Positions 36,953 to 48,588 of a stretch of DNA of 64,000 bases are shown piece by piece. The notes beneath the pieces are model-generated. The model did no database searches and was not told the origin of the DNA. It saw only the letters and a list, made by a program, of their open reading frames with translations. Numbering within the stretch: position 1 is the stretch's first letter; every line of letters starts with the position of its first letter. This stretch comes from Odiellus spinosus. Its lineage: Eukaryota; Arthropoda; Arachnida; Opiliones; Phalangiidae. Where the stretch lies: assembly GCA_963920705.1 (NCBI GenBank), contig OY987237.1, positions 3,688,601 through 3,752,600 on the forward strand, in the 5' to 3' direction. Made by a program: the position numbers and the translations under genes.

Positions 36953-37303
36953 TTTTTACCAGAAGCCGATGAAACCCTCCTTTGAATTCTATTACTCCCG
37001 GGTCTTGTCTACCCCTCTCTGTATGGGTTATTCTGAAAAGGCGCGATTCGAACGCCTGCTAACGGTAGATGTTTTCGGAGCGATAGCTCGTCGAGCGAAT
37101 ATTTCTAGCAGCCTTGGAGTTCGTCCAAAAAACGTCGTCGTTTGTGGAGAGAGAGAATTTCCAATTTTCCGTAGACAGGGGGGATGAAGTAGGACCCCTT
37201 CTAACTCGTAAAATTGGGAATTTTACCCATACAGAGAGGAGCGCTATATGGAACATTGGAGTAGTAGACTTCAAAGGAGGGTTTCATCGGCTTCTGTTTT
37301 TAC
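36953..37303. mobile_element. Foldback MITE with 27-bp perfect inverted ends and 7-bp target duplication
   Basis: The element at 36,960-37,296 begins CAGAAGCCGATGAAACCCTC and ends in its exact inverse over 27 bp; looser arms (CTCTCTGTATGGGT) continue inward. TTTTTAC flanks both ends (36,953-36,959 and 37,297-37,303). Frames of 71-83 codons inside it are shadows. Confidence 0.9.
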
Positions 37304-37753
37304 TAATGGGGGTATATTTTGAATCGTTTTTTAACAGATCTTTCCAAATGACAGCCTCACTTTAAGTGTCCCTCTAAAGATAAATTATTTTTATCGCTTT
37401 TCATTTTCCCTTTAAATTCTTTAAATCTTGGTTTCATATTTTCTCGTAATGATAAGCTCAAATCTTTCTTTTCATTTTTAATTTTTTTTTTTAAGGAGTT
37501 AGGAATATTTTTATTAAGATGAATGAAATTCTTTATCATAGTTTTGGTCTTGTTTCTTCAATCGGAACCATGACTGTATTTTAAAATTAAAAAACCACAC
37601 TTTTATTCTTTTATCTTTAAATAAAAAGAGTCATTAACTCCTGGGAGTCTCGGGGATTTAAATTGAGATAAATTTTTCGGTTTTTGACTTATTTTTTAAC
37701 TTGCAATATTATTTTTATTTTAAAGTCATGTTTATACACTTCTTAAACTTATA

Positions 37754-38153
37754 GTATTATCAAACGTCTATAATTTTATTCCATAAAAGTAAACAACGCC
37801 CCGTAGCTTAATATTATCAGCAAAGGCCCATTTTTAGATTATAGCACATCACTTAAAAATAGACAAAAAAGTCAACACCCCTGTCTGGCTCGAGTGATTT
37901 GAACTCTTCCTCGATATTTTGAGTCGTGTGAGAGAGAGAGAGTGTTGGAATTTAGGCGGGCCGCGCTTGGCTATATTTTCTTCCCCCCCGTATAGTGTCG
38001 CTTCCTCCGTTCCACTATTTACACTAGCGGCCGCTAGAGTGTCTCGAACCTCCAGAATCTGTTGGTACATTTACCCGGAGCTTTGATGATAATATTAAGA
38101 TACGGGGCGTTGTTTACTTTGATGGAAAAAAAGTCATAGACCTTTGATATTAC
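37754..38153. mobile_element. Foldback element with about 70-bp inverted ends
   Basis: Left arm GTATTATCAAACGTCTATAA then AAAGTAAACAACGCCCCGTA, inverted at 38,080-38,153 as TACGGGGCGTTGTTTACTTT and TAGACCTTTGATATTAC. The centre is GC-richer, with a GA microsatellite and GCGGCCGC. Related to the TTAA MITE at 29.0 kb. Confidence 0.82.
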
Positions 38154-38569
38154 GTATCCCTATTGCTATGCCATTTTAAAATAGGTGTCTTATCATTGTG
38201 GACCACATGGTTAATGGCCTCATAGTTTTAGTAACTCGTTTAATTATGTTAATGTTGCGTAGATTTTCTCGCCTAATTATTATTCTATAGCTTTGAATCA
38301 AATTAACTTGGAAAACAGTGTGGCTTTTAACTTTGAGAAGATATCGTTAAGATATTTATGGCTAAGGAGCCGTTTTTCCAAGACGGAAACCTAATGAAAG
38401 GGATTAGTTTTCTTATATATAAAATGTTCTTGCGCAAATTCAAAAGATACTCTTCTAAAATATGGATAATCCCAAAAATTAAGCTGTTAAAAATTTAATA
38501 ACCCTTTTCATGCAAATTCTATGTAGAATTAGAACAATACACCCTTACTCGGTGCATAATATATTATTA

Positions 38570-38904
38570 CACGGTTGCCACAGGTCAGGGAAAAGTCAGG
38601 GAATTTGAAAATGAACCAAAAAAGTCAGAATTTTAAGATATTTTAAAAATCAGGGAATTTAAAGATCTTTCGAGAAGCCAGGAAATTGCAATCATTATCC
38701 GCGGAAAAGATTCTCAGCTGACCGTGTCAGTTGTATAGATTACAACAAAGATACGCCTGCAACAAAGTTTGGCGAACGCGATTATATAAAAAATAAAAGC
38801 TTAAAAATTGGGTAGTATTTCGGTCAGGGAAAATCGTTGGAAAGGTCAGGGAAAAACCTGAAAAAGTCAGGGAACTCGAATCTGATAAAACTGTGCCAAC
38901 CCTG
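38570..38904 (+). mobile_element. CAGGGTTGCCAC-family MITE, copy D
   Basis: Starts CACGGTTGCCACAGGTCAGG and ends AACTGTGCCAACCCTG. Body as in the family, with a short deletion near 38,820 removing the TTAGCCGAAAC segment. + orientation. Confidence 0.88.
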
Positions 38905-39577
38905 CTATATTTCAGTACCCTGATTAATAAATTATAAAGTTAATACTAATAAATTAAAAATTAATTTAATTTGACGTTCGTGACCTTTAGTTTGACCTCC
39001 CTTTAACGTAACAATAGATTTGGGCGAAAAATCTGTGGAAAAATGACCAATTTTCTATTTATGGCGAGAATGAGAAAAGAAGGCGTGTTGACATTTAAAA
39101 ATGATCACTCCAGATTTCACCCAAAAAGCGTAGTTATAATGTTTCAATATTTGTTGAAATGACTATTTTTTTGTCCCTAAAGGTTTTAACATTATGTATC
39201 CATCCGATTCGGTGCTTGGTAGTACTAGTAACTAAAGCTGAATAAAAATTCCCCGAGAAACTCCCTTCGACCCTCGCGAAATTCGCTTAGGTAGGTTGTA
39301 ATAAAAAATTAAAATAACCAAGTCGTCCGAATTAGCGGCAATCATTAATTCCGTTTGGTTTTTAATATGTAGATATATATTCGCTAAATCTCTCTATTTG
39401 TGTAGGAAAACTTTGTGTACTCCGGAGTGAGCCAGTTTTGAGATACCAGCTTTATAGTAATATCTTGTTAACGGGAAAATCTCACTCGTGAGGAAAGAAA
39501 TTGACTGTTTTTTTCATAAGACATTCTTCTTTTTAAAGTTAAAATAGTTTCAGCTTAAAATATTTTAATTACAACAG

Positions 39578-40158
39578 TTAAATATTAACAATATACTAAA
39601 TTAAATATTAACAATATACTAAATTAAATATTAACAATATACTAAATTAAATATTAACAATATACTAAATTAAATATTAACAATATACTAAATTAAATAT
39701 TAACATTATACTAAATTAAATATTAACAATATACTAAATTAAATATTAACAATATACTAAATTAAATATTAACAATATACTAAATTAAATATTAACAATA
39801 TACTAAATTAAATATTAACAATATACTAAATTAAATATTAACAATATACTAAATTAAATATTAACAATATACTAAATTAAATATTAACAATATACTAAAT
39901 TAAATATTAACAATATACTAAATTAAATATTAACAATATACTAAATTAAATATTAACAATATACTAAATTAAACATTAACAATATATTAAATTAAATATT
40001 AACAATATACTAAATTAAATATTAACAATATACTAAATTAAATATTAACAATATACTAAATTAAACATTAACAATATACTAAATTAAATATTAACAATAT
40101 ACTAAATTAAATATTAACAATATACTAAATTAAATATTAACAATATACTAAATTAAAT
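39578..40158. repeat. 23-bp AATATTAACAATATACTAAA tandem array, about 25 copies
   Basis: Nearly perfect 23-bp units that join directly, in register, to a 21-bp array at 40,158. Confidence 0.96.
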
Positions 40159-40516
40159 GTTAACCATACTAAATTAAATGTTAACCATACTAAATTAAAT
40201 GTTAACCATACTAAATTAAATGTTAACCATACTAAATTAAATGTTAACCATACTAAATTAAATGTTAACCATACTAAATTAAATGTTAACCATACTAAAT
40301 TAAATGTTAACCATACTAAATTAAATGTTAACCATACTAAATTAAATGTTAACCATACTAAATTAAATGTTAACCATACTAAATTAAATGTTAACCATAC
40401 TAAATTAAATGTTAACCATACTAAATTAAATGTTAACCATACTAAATTAAATGTTAACCATACTAAATTAAATGTTAACCATACTAAATTAAATGTTAAC
40501 CATACTAAATTAAATA
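40158..40516. repeat. 21-bp AATGTTAACCATACTAAATT tandem array, 17 copies
   Basis: Derived from the preceding 23-bp unit by loss of two bases and a few substitutions, then amplified without further change. The 164-codon minus-strand frame over it is a by-product of the 21-bp period. Confidence 0.96.
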
Positions 40517-40519
40517 TAT

Positions 40520-40680
40520 AAGAGATACGTCTTGAAGTATTTGTATTAGAGATGAGTCTTGAAGTAGTTGCATTTAAGAGATAGGGCTTGAAGTATTTGC
40601 ATTTAAAAGATAGGGCTTGAAGTATTTGCATTTAAAAGATAGGGCTTGAAGTATTTGCATTTAAAAGATAAGTCTGGAAG
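40520..40680. repeat. 29-bp GATAGGGCTTGAAGTATTTG tandem repeat, about 5 copies
   Basis: Units of about 29 bp, decaying at both ends, abutting the 21-bp array. Confidence 0.88.
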
Positions 40681-41655
40681 TTGCCTCAGATTTAAGTTTT
40701 GTAAGTTACCTGAGAGATATTTCTTAAAGTTCGTTATGAGAAATGTCACTTTTCCTTTGAAATCGACTTCTAAGAAGCGCGGGAGTTGCCATAGCGACGC
40801 AGTCAGTAGAGAGAGAGTTGGTATTCCTTCTCTTCTCTGGAAAAAAAGCGGGCGGGCTTTCAAATTTGTGCCTCGTGCTTTTCCGCCGTTTCCACTTTTG
40901 TCCAGACACGCTTTGGTTTGACAGCGGAGTAGTAAGCGCGCGCGCCCCACGCGTTACGCAAGGATATCGTTTTTAAAACGCGCCAAAATTTCCCGCGAAA
41001 TAAAATTCGCTCGTGCTTCGATTAATCACTCGCTTTAAATGGTTTAAATTTAAATATAGTTTTCAATTTTTTGCGCGCGTGATTTTGAATTTAAAAAATT
41101 GAAATTAATAATGGTGGCGTTTCTTGTTGAATTGGATAATTTTAATTTCATCAAGGTTTGTTTAAAAAAAAAAGGAAAAAAAAAGCATCCTTAATTTAGC
41201 CAAATTTTCCATTTAATCTGGGTTTTGGTAGAGTTTTATCTAAACTTTAACTCAAATTAATTATTTAAATACTTAAATTACTAGTATTTATTTAAAACTA
41301 ATCACTAGTTTAATACTTAATTTAATTTTAAACACGTGTTTTAATAGAATTAAAAAATTAGGCTTAGGGTTCGAAGTAAATGATGACAGCCTCACTTTAA
41401 AGGGAAGGTGAAGAGGAACGTGGATTATTTTTCATTGATTTTGCTTTTAATTAAAAATAAAAAATGTTTTCATAGTAAAACATTCAGGAAGTGGCTCTGA
41501 AGAAATCGGAAAAATTCTCATTTTGGCTTTCAATTGGCCAATCAAAAGACGAATCTTATACCTTTAGCTTGATGAAATCCCCGCGACACGTGCTGAGCCA
41601 TTCACTATTTGAATCAAACTTAATCTCGTTCTTGATTATTTGTCATCCGCGCTTA
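40680..41655. other. Unique DNA with a GC-richer 300-bp island
   Basis: From about 40,770 to 41,010 the sequence is GC-rich with many CpG (GCGCGCGCGC near 40,938) and holds an X-box-like GTTGCCATAGCGAC at 40,785-40,798. Possible promoter or enhancer; no coding frame recognised. A TTAAAGGGAAGGTGAAG MITE end lies at about 41,396. Confidence 0.4.
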
Positions 41656-41657
41656 TT

Positions 41658-42160
41658 AGAAATGGTCAGGGAAATTATTTAGAAATGGTCAAGGAAATTA
41701 TTTAGAAATGGTCAAGGAAATTATTTAGAAATGGTCAAGGAAATTATTTAGAAATGGTCAAGGAAATTATTTAGAAATGGTCGAGGAAATTATTTAGAAA
41801 TGGTCGGGGAAATTATTTAGAAATGGTCGGGGAAATTATTTAGAAATGGTCGGGGAAATTATTTAGAAATGGTCGGGGAAATTATTTAGAAATGGTCGGG
41901 GAAATTATTTAGAAATGGTCGGGGAAATTATTTAGAAATGGTCGGGGAAATTATTTAGAAATGGTCGGGGAAATTATTTAGAAATGGTCGGGGAAATTAT
42001 TTAGAAATGATCGGGGAAATTATTTAGAAATGGTCGGGGAAATTATTTTGAAATGGCCGGGGAAATTATTTTGAAATGGTCGGGGAAATTATTTAGAAAT
42101 GGTCGGGGAAAACATTTAGAAATGGTCGGGGAAATATTTAGAAATGGTCAAGGAAATTAA
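41658..42160 (+). repeat. 23-bp GGTCGGGGAAATTATTTAGA tandem array, about 22 copies
   Basis: Runs GTCAGGG, then GTCAAGG, then mostly GTCGGGG. Same length and similar sequence to the 22.3 kb array, so probably a shared ancestor. No gene seen in 42,165-43,440. Confidence 0.95.
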
Positions 42161-43444
42161 CTTCTAAAATTTTGTACGCTCCCTGATACATTTCCCAAAT
42201 ATATTTTAATTTTGAACAAATCTTATTTTTAAAAGTAAAATTGATAATTAAAGGTTAGACTTTTAACTATTTGAAAACATCTAGTACTTTTTTAGTTAAA
42301 ATATATTATGTGTAGAAAATAAGACTGTTTTTATCTCGATGTTAGTGTTATTTTATCCTCAAGAAAGTGTAGCAATGATGTAGTTGACTTTAGTTTGTCT
42401 AAATTAGTTTCGAACGGTTGGAGAAGTAGCCTATATCGTAATGAATAAATTTGGAGTTGTCTCGGTCAACTTCAGCCTGAAGTCCTGAACGGAAGCTTTT
42501 ATAGTATAGGTACGAGTAAAACCTGATAAAAGTCGTATAACCACATTTTTTTTCTTCTTTTTTACGAAAAAAATCGGCATCGTAAAGATTTTATTATCTG
42601 ACAGTGTACTCCTCGCGAAACAAACTTCTCGCTTGACCTAGGCCTGACCAACCCTATATTTTTTGAATGTTTTTGATTTGACCCTATATACTCCTCTAAA
42701 ACTTTCCTAGAATAGTTCGTAATAAGGTCAAAGGTTAAGCGTACGAATACGCCGTGTTAAATCACGGTAACATCGAAAATAGTCTTAATAAAATAAATAG
42801 AGCTTGGCTCCTATTCGAGGGTCTTTTTAAATTTATTTCGCGTTGCAGTTTGAGATCTCAGCACCCGCGCTACTACCTTAAGCCCTCGATCTCCTTGGTT
42901 TCGAACAAGGATGACGTTGGTACCCTTTGCGAAGTTAAATTGAGTCCAGACCGTATACATTTAGTACTCCACTACTCGGTTCGGGTTTTAGATCGTTTTG
43001 GAAAACGGCAACTTTATAAAGTTAACTCTGGTCTCGACACTTAACTGTGGAAATCAGTTTTAAACGCTTTTCCAAAAAAAATGAAAAAAAAAAAAAAAAT
43101 GCTATTCTAGGGCTTTAAAACTTTCAAAATAGGTCTCTAGATGATTGGTTTTTATTAGTTTTAAGTGGTAAATCTCTTAGATATTAGGTTAATTGTTAAG
43201 TTTTGTCTGTAAGGAACTAAGGAATATCTGTGAAAATGTCACAGGAATTAAATATTAGTAGAAAATGATCCTAGGGTTTGAATAATATGATAAACAGGCG
43301 TGGGAATTATTTAATAGGCTAATTGTCACTTGAGGGAAAAGTCAGACAAAAGTAAAAAATTATTTAAAATGTCTGGGATAGTCAGGGTAGACGAAAATGT
43401 TATTGGATAATCTCACTGGATAGGGAAAGTTAAAAATAGACTAA

Positions 43445-44060
43445 ATTATCAACGATTAGTCCTGGAAACGTAAGATATAGATCAAAATGTCAAGGGATAC
43501 TCGGTGAAACGTAAGAAATCGACCAAAATGTCAGGGAAAGGTATTAAATCTACCAAAATATCTGGGATAGGTATTAAATTGACCAAAATATCAGGGAAAG
43601 GTACTAAATTGACAAAAATATCAGGGAAAGATATTAAATTGACCAAAATGTCAGGGAAAGGTATTAAATCAAATCGACCAAAATGTTAGGGAAATGTAAT
43701 AAATCGACCAAAATATCAGGGAAATTATAAATCGACCAAAATATCAGGGAAATTATAAATCGACCAAAATATCAGGGAAAAGTATTAAATCGACCAAAAT
43801 ATCAGGGAAATGTGGTAAATGGATCAAAATATCAGGGAAAGGTAATAAATCGACCAAAATATCAGGGAAAGATAAAAAATCGACCAAAATGATATGGGAT
43901 AATCAAGGAAAGGTAAAAATTTACCAAAATCTCATGGAATAGTAATGAAAAGAGTGCTAAATCGACCAAATTATCAGGGGATAATCACGAAAAGGTAAAA
44001 ATAGACCAAAATGTCAAGGGTTAGTGAGGGAAAGGTAATAAATCGACCGAAATGTCAGGG
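43445..44060 (+). repeat. Degenerate 29-bp ATCGACCAAAATATCAGGGA array
   Basis: About 18-20 units around 29 bp with variable spacing (GTATTAAATCGACCAAAATA then TCAGGGAAAG). Much more diverged than its neighbours, so older. + orientation of the CAGGGAA module. Confidence 0.88.
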
Positions 44061-44235
44061 GTCTATGTGATATTCTGGGTAAGATAAGAGATAGTTCGAA
44101 AGAAAAGGTTAAATAATATTTCTTAATTCCAGGGAACTTAAACAAACTAACGTAAAATCAGGGAAGAAAATTTATGGAATAGATTATTAATAATATTTAA
44201 CGGATCATCTCAGAATAATTTTGTTTGTTTTTATT

Positions 44236-44239
<4 letters not shown>

Positions 44240-44281
<42 letters not shown>
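44240..44281. repeat. Poly-T tract (42 T) plus a 24-bp duplication
   Basis: Followed by two copies of ATTTATAAAATTATTTTTGG. Confidence 0.9.
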
Positions 44282-44283
<2 letters not shown>

Positions 44284-44768
44284 TTATAAAATTATTTTTG
44301 GTATTTATAAAATTATTTTTGGTATTTATTTTCAACAAATTGTTAAAATGTATCCACGCATGCGTAGCCTATTCTGGGTAGTTATGGATTTAAATAATTA
44401 GGGACAATGTGTCGAAGTCAAGATGTTCAATTAACAAATTTAATTACGGAGACGCGATGGTTAAAAATGGAAACTAACATTTCACGCCTCGAAAAAAACC
44501 TATTGGATAATATTTCGTCCAATGACGTGACTATAAAAAAAAAGGTTTGTTCTGATTTGTTTGGTTCGCGCTATCCCTCTTCCCCGTTTTAGGTTCGAGT
44601 CTTCAGTTGACCCTTCCGATATCGGTGACCTCTCCTTCCAAAGGGTCGTGATCTTTGACCACCGTCATGCGCTCTTTCATCTTAATTCTAGTGGCTTCGC
44701 TCACCTTACGACACGCAAGATGTTCTGGTAAGTTTCCAAACATTTTTTTCTTATGGTTTATTTTAGTT

Positions 44769-44897
44769 TTAAAGGGAAGGTGAAGTGAAAAATGAAATTA
44801 ATTCGGTTTCTAATTTGCATAATTCAGACCAGTACATTTTACAAATGATTTAATAAGGCATATTTTTAATTGTGCAATCGCTTCATATTCCCTTTAA
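44769..44897. mobile_element. TTAA-flanked MITE, 121 bp
   Basis: TTAA on both sides, starts AGGGAAGGTGAAG and ends CTTCATATTCCCT, an inverse with a few mismatches. Smallest member of the TTAA group here. Confidence 0.75.
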
Positions 44898-45841
44898 ATT
44901 GTTAAGCCTAATTTCAATTAAATTCGTTTTACGTGACGTAACTTTCCCCGGGGCTCAAATACACGTACTCTTCTTCTATAATGACTCAATTTTGTCATTA
45001 AATTGACAGTGATTTAGTTTGTAGTTATATAACTCTTAGGCCTACTATTGTTTAGAAATATTTGATTGTCGACAGCGGTTATTTTTCCATTTATGTTCGA
45101 GCTAGAACAATTTAACTTTTTATTGGTTTTTAACTGACGATCAACTATGGGAGCTTTTATTTTGATCTTCGTCTATGATTATTGGTTGGTTTAAAACAAT
45201 TTTTTTAGCTCTGTTGTTGTGTTTGATTCTGTTTAACCTTCGTTTGTTGCTTTTAAGTCATTTTTAAATTTGAATTCCTTTTAGCTAGACTCTGAAAATA
45301 AGTTATTTTTAATCTTTAAAACGCGTCAGAAGGACATTCATATTATTAACTTATGATAACCGCTATGATTTAAATTTACAAAAATACCACCAGGTTTTTT
45401 CCAAAATTCTCTAGCACCACAATGACATCTTTTGAAAAATAATTTAGTTAAAAAAAATGTATTTTTATTGAGATTAATGGGTTAGATCCAAAGCTTAATT
45501 AAGCATAATGGATTGCAGCCTGTGGGTACTTAAAAATTACGATGTCATCCCTGACTTCGAGAGAAAAAAAGAATATTTCCAAAAACCAGCTGATTACTTC
45601 TAGACCAATAAACAACACCCCGGAGACTAGGGCCAATATCACACGAAACCTTTTAATTTAAACGCAAAGTTTTTGCTTAAAATTTTTAACCAATCAAAAA
45701 TAGTAAATTGTGAATCTTAAACCCCATTTTTAATCAACGTTTTTCAAGCTTTTTGTTTCGCTTTTCCAAATTAATTAAAGGCCCGTTTTTAATCAAGTTT
45801 TTCAATCTTAAATTCTTTCCCTTGTCCAAGATAATTTCATT

Positions 45842-46160
45842 CAGGGCTTCCGCAGGTCAGGAAAAAGTCAGGGAATTGGAATATGAACCAAAAAAGTCGG
45901 GGAATTTTAAGATATTTTAAAAGGTCAGGGAATTTAAAGATCTTTCAAAAAGCCAGGAAATTACAATCATTCGCGGAAAAGATTCTCAGCTGACGGCGTG
46001 TCAGTTGTCTAGATTAGAACAAAGATACGCGTGCTACAAAGTTTGGCGAACACGATTATATAAAAAATAAAAGGTTAAAAATTGGGTAATATTAGCCGAA
46101 ACTGTCAGGGAAAAACCTGGAAAAGTCAGGGAATTTGAATCTGAAAAAACTGTGGCAACT
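45842..46160 (+). mobile_element. CAGGGTTGCCAC-family MITE, copy E
   Basis: Starts CAGGGCTTCCGCAGGTCAGG and ends CTGTGGCAACTAG. Family body with one GTCAGGGAAAATCG module lost near the right end. + orientation. Confidence 0.86.
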
Positions 46161-46655
46161 AGTTTTTGTACTTATTTTAAAATAACTAACGTGTGTGACG
46201 GGCCAATAAGGCGTTCTTTCATGCCCTATTAGACATTATCTACACTTTTTTCTTAAACATTTTTGAATATGATGCTAAAGAGTCTCCAAGAGGGTCAGAG
46301 GGGTCAGAGGGTATGCACGGTATTCTTGATTTATGCCCAATTAAACCCTTCATTAATTAAACGATTGTAAGTAAATTAATTTTAATAAAAGAGTCGGATA
46401 TCCTTCCTATGGTTTAGGATAAATTTAGGGTGGAGTCACCCTAATCAAAATAATTGACTGCCCCAATTAATAATTAATTTTGGATGAAGTGAAATTCAAC
46501 TTCAATCTCTTATGATTAAGAGATAAGGATTTGATGTAGTATCATTGGGTTTAATTCTCGAAGAATGTCTTTTAATTTATCTTTTTATGGAAATGGAGAT
46601 TTTGTTTCAAATGGGAAATCTCACTAAAATTGACGTCAGTATATTATTGAAAATA

Positions 46656-46892
46656 TTAAAGGGTGAAACCTGAAAATAGGCTTAGCTGGATTCGTGGAGA
46701 TCCTGCATTCCCCATATAAGAACTAACAAACCAATCACATTGATTGATAGCCCTTATTGGGATGAATCCAGCTAAGCCTAATTTTTAGTTTTAATTTATA
46801 TTTTTATTACCTAAATTTTGGTTATTGGTGGATTATGTCTATTTAAACGTAAAGGAATCGATAAAAAATGTTAGGTTGTATTCTCCCTTTAA
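46656..46892. mobile_element. TTAA-flanked MITE, 229 bp, shortened relative of the 11.55 and 55.57 kb elements
   Basis: TTAA on both sides. Starts AGGGTGAAACCTGAAAATAG, so it lacks the outer left arm, but keeps AATAGGCTTAGCTGGATTC and its inverse, and ends GGTTGTATTCTCCCT. Confidence 0.78.
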
Positions 46893-47349
46893 AGAATTTT
46901 ACCTTAAATTACATTTTAATCGTTTTACTTACCCTTTAAAATTACGATAGTACCGTGATTATTATTTTATGTTTTGTATTGAGAAAAGATATGATGATCG
47001 ATCAAGGCCTGTCTATAATGATTTATTATAGCGTCAATTAATAATAATAGCCCCCGAAATCTCTTAGTAATTAACTCCTTTTCGTTAAGGGACAACGAAT
47101 GAGCTACCTTATTATTAATAGATTTTATTTTTAATTTTAATTTTTCTTTATTTTATCCATTGGATAATTATACTGAAAATAATTGGATATGTTTGCAGCG
47201 CGTAAAAAACTGTGGCGGATGAACACTTATATATTAACTTTCTAAGAAAAAAAATAGTCTTTAACTATAAAAATAAGTCAAGGACCTTAAAATAAAATTA
47301 TTTTACAATATTTATTAATTTACAACCTTAATTTTCGCCAGTAATAGAA

Positions 47350-47720
47350 ATCGAGCAAAATTTTCAAACCTGACCCATATCTTAAAATGGCCGTAACTTT
47401 TCTCTACAATCTCCTAGGCATAAACCGATTGCACCATTAGAAAGTAGACATTCCCTAGATTATTATAAAACAATAAAATCCTGCCTCGCCACTCGAAAAA
47501 GATGCCTCGCCACTAATAGAAATCGTGCAAAATTTCCAAAACTGACCCATATCTTAAAATAGCCGTATCTTTTCTTAACTATCTCCTAGGCATAAACCGA
47601 TTGCACCATTAGAAAGTAGACATTCCCTAGGTTATTATAAGATCAGAAAATTATGTTTCGCCACTCGGAAAAGGTGTTTCGCCACTCGATATAAATCGAG
47701 CGAAAGTCCAAATGAGGCGA
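47350..47720. repeat. About 172-bp tandem repeat, 2 copies, same family as 12.35 kb
   Basis: Units share ATAAACCGATTGCACCATTA, GACATTCCCTAGATTATT and CGCCACTCG with the 12.35-12.89 kb repeat. Here no MITE end is evident on either side. Confidence 0.85.
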
Positions 47721-48588
47721 CGTGTTTTCTTTTCGCCTAGGGATCTGCCCTTAAAAATATATTTCAATTGTCAATATAAATAATTTTGATTATTTTAAAT
47801 CATTGTCAAGATTCGGTCTCTTTCGTAACGTCCAAATCCCGGTAGACGAAACGATTTCAATATAATTTATTAGTTAAAAATTTGTTAAACTTTGAAAAGT
47901 TAAATATTTCGGAGATCATTTATTATGTCTATGTAATGTAATTTCAACGTTGTTTTAAAATCCCTTAACTCAACTGGGGCGCGACAGCGAAGGAAAGCGA
48001 GAGAGAGAGATAGAGAAACTGAAAATGAGAGATTAACATCTCTTGAAAATTTCTGTCGTTGCCCGCGTACGTGGCATCTAATTCGAATCACTTTTCAGAT
48101 TCAACGTTGGTTCTTAAAACCAAGGCTTAACGTTTTAACTAAGGCATTAGCTTTTTACACGATGAAAGTTAGTACTGATTCTGATTAAGTTCAGAGTTGT
48201 TCGCGACAAGTTTGCAACAAATAGTTTCACACCGTTCCGAGTTTAACACCGTGATATTAAAGGGAACGCGCATGATTTCGATATTGACAAAATCGCGGGA
48301 AAATCACGCTTTTAAGTTTAAATTCTGGGTGAAAGTTCAATTCTCTGGGTCAATGATTTTCGCACTAAGGACGAGTTACTCGCGACATAATTTAAAAGAT
48401 GTTATTTTTTAAATATATTCAACTTGACGAATTATTCTAAACGAATGAAATTTCACCCGACTTCTCGTTAAAAACCAAATTATTCCGTATGAAACTAAGA
48501 TATTCAAATTTTATTTTCATGGTTCTTGAATAATTCTATTTATTTAAGAAAAGAACTGCTACCCTACTCGAGGGGTCATACCCTCTTG

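Noticed and set aside
37035-37065. tRNA gene or tRNA-derived SINE, from the B-box-like GATTCGAACGCC
   Set aside because: The surrounding bases do not fold into D and anticodon arms, and the site lies within a foldback MITE.
42754-43044. 96-codon frame
   Set aside because: Starts at GTG rather than ATG, has no recognised domain and no clear splice borders.
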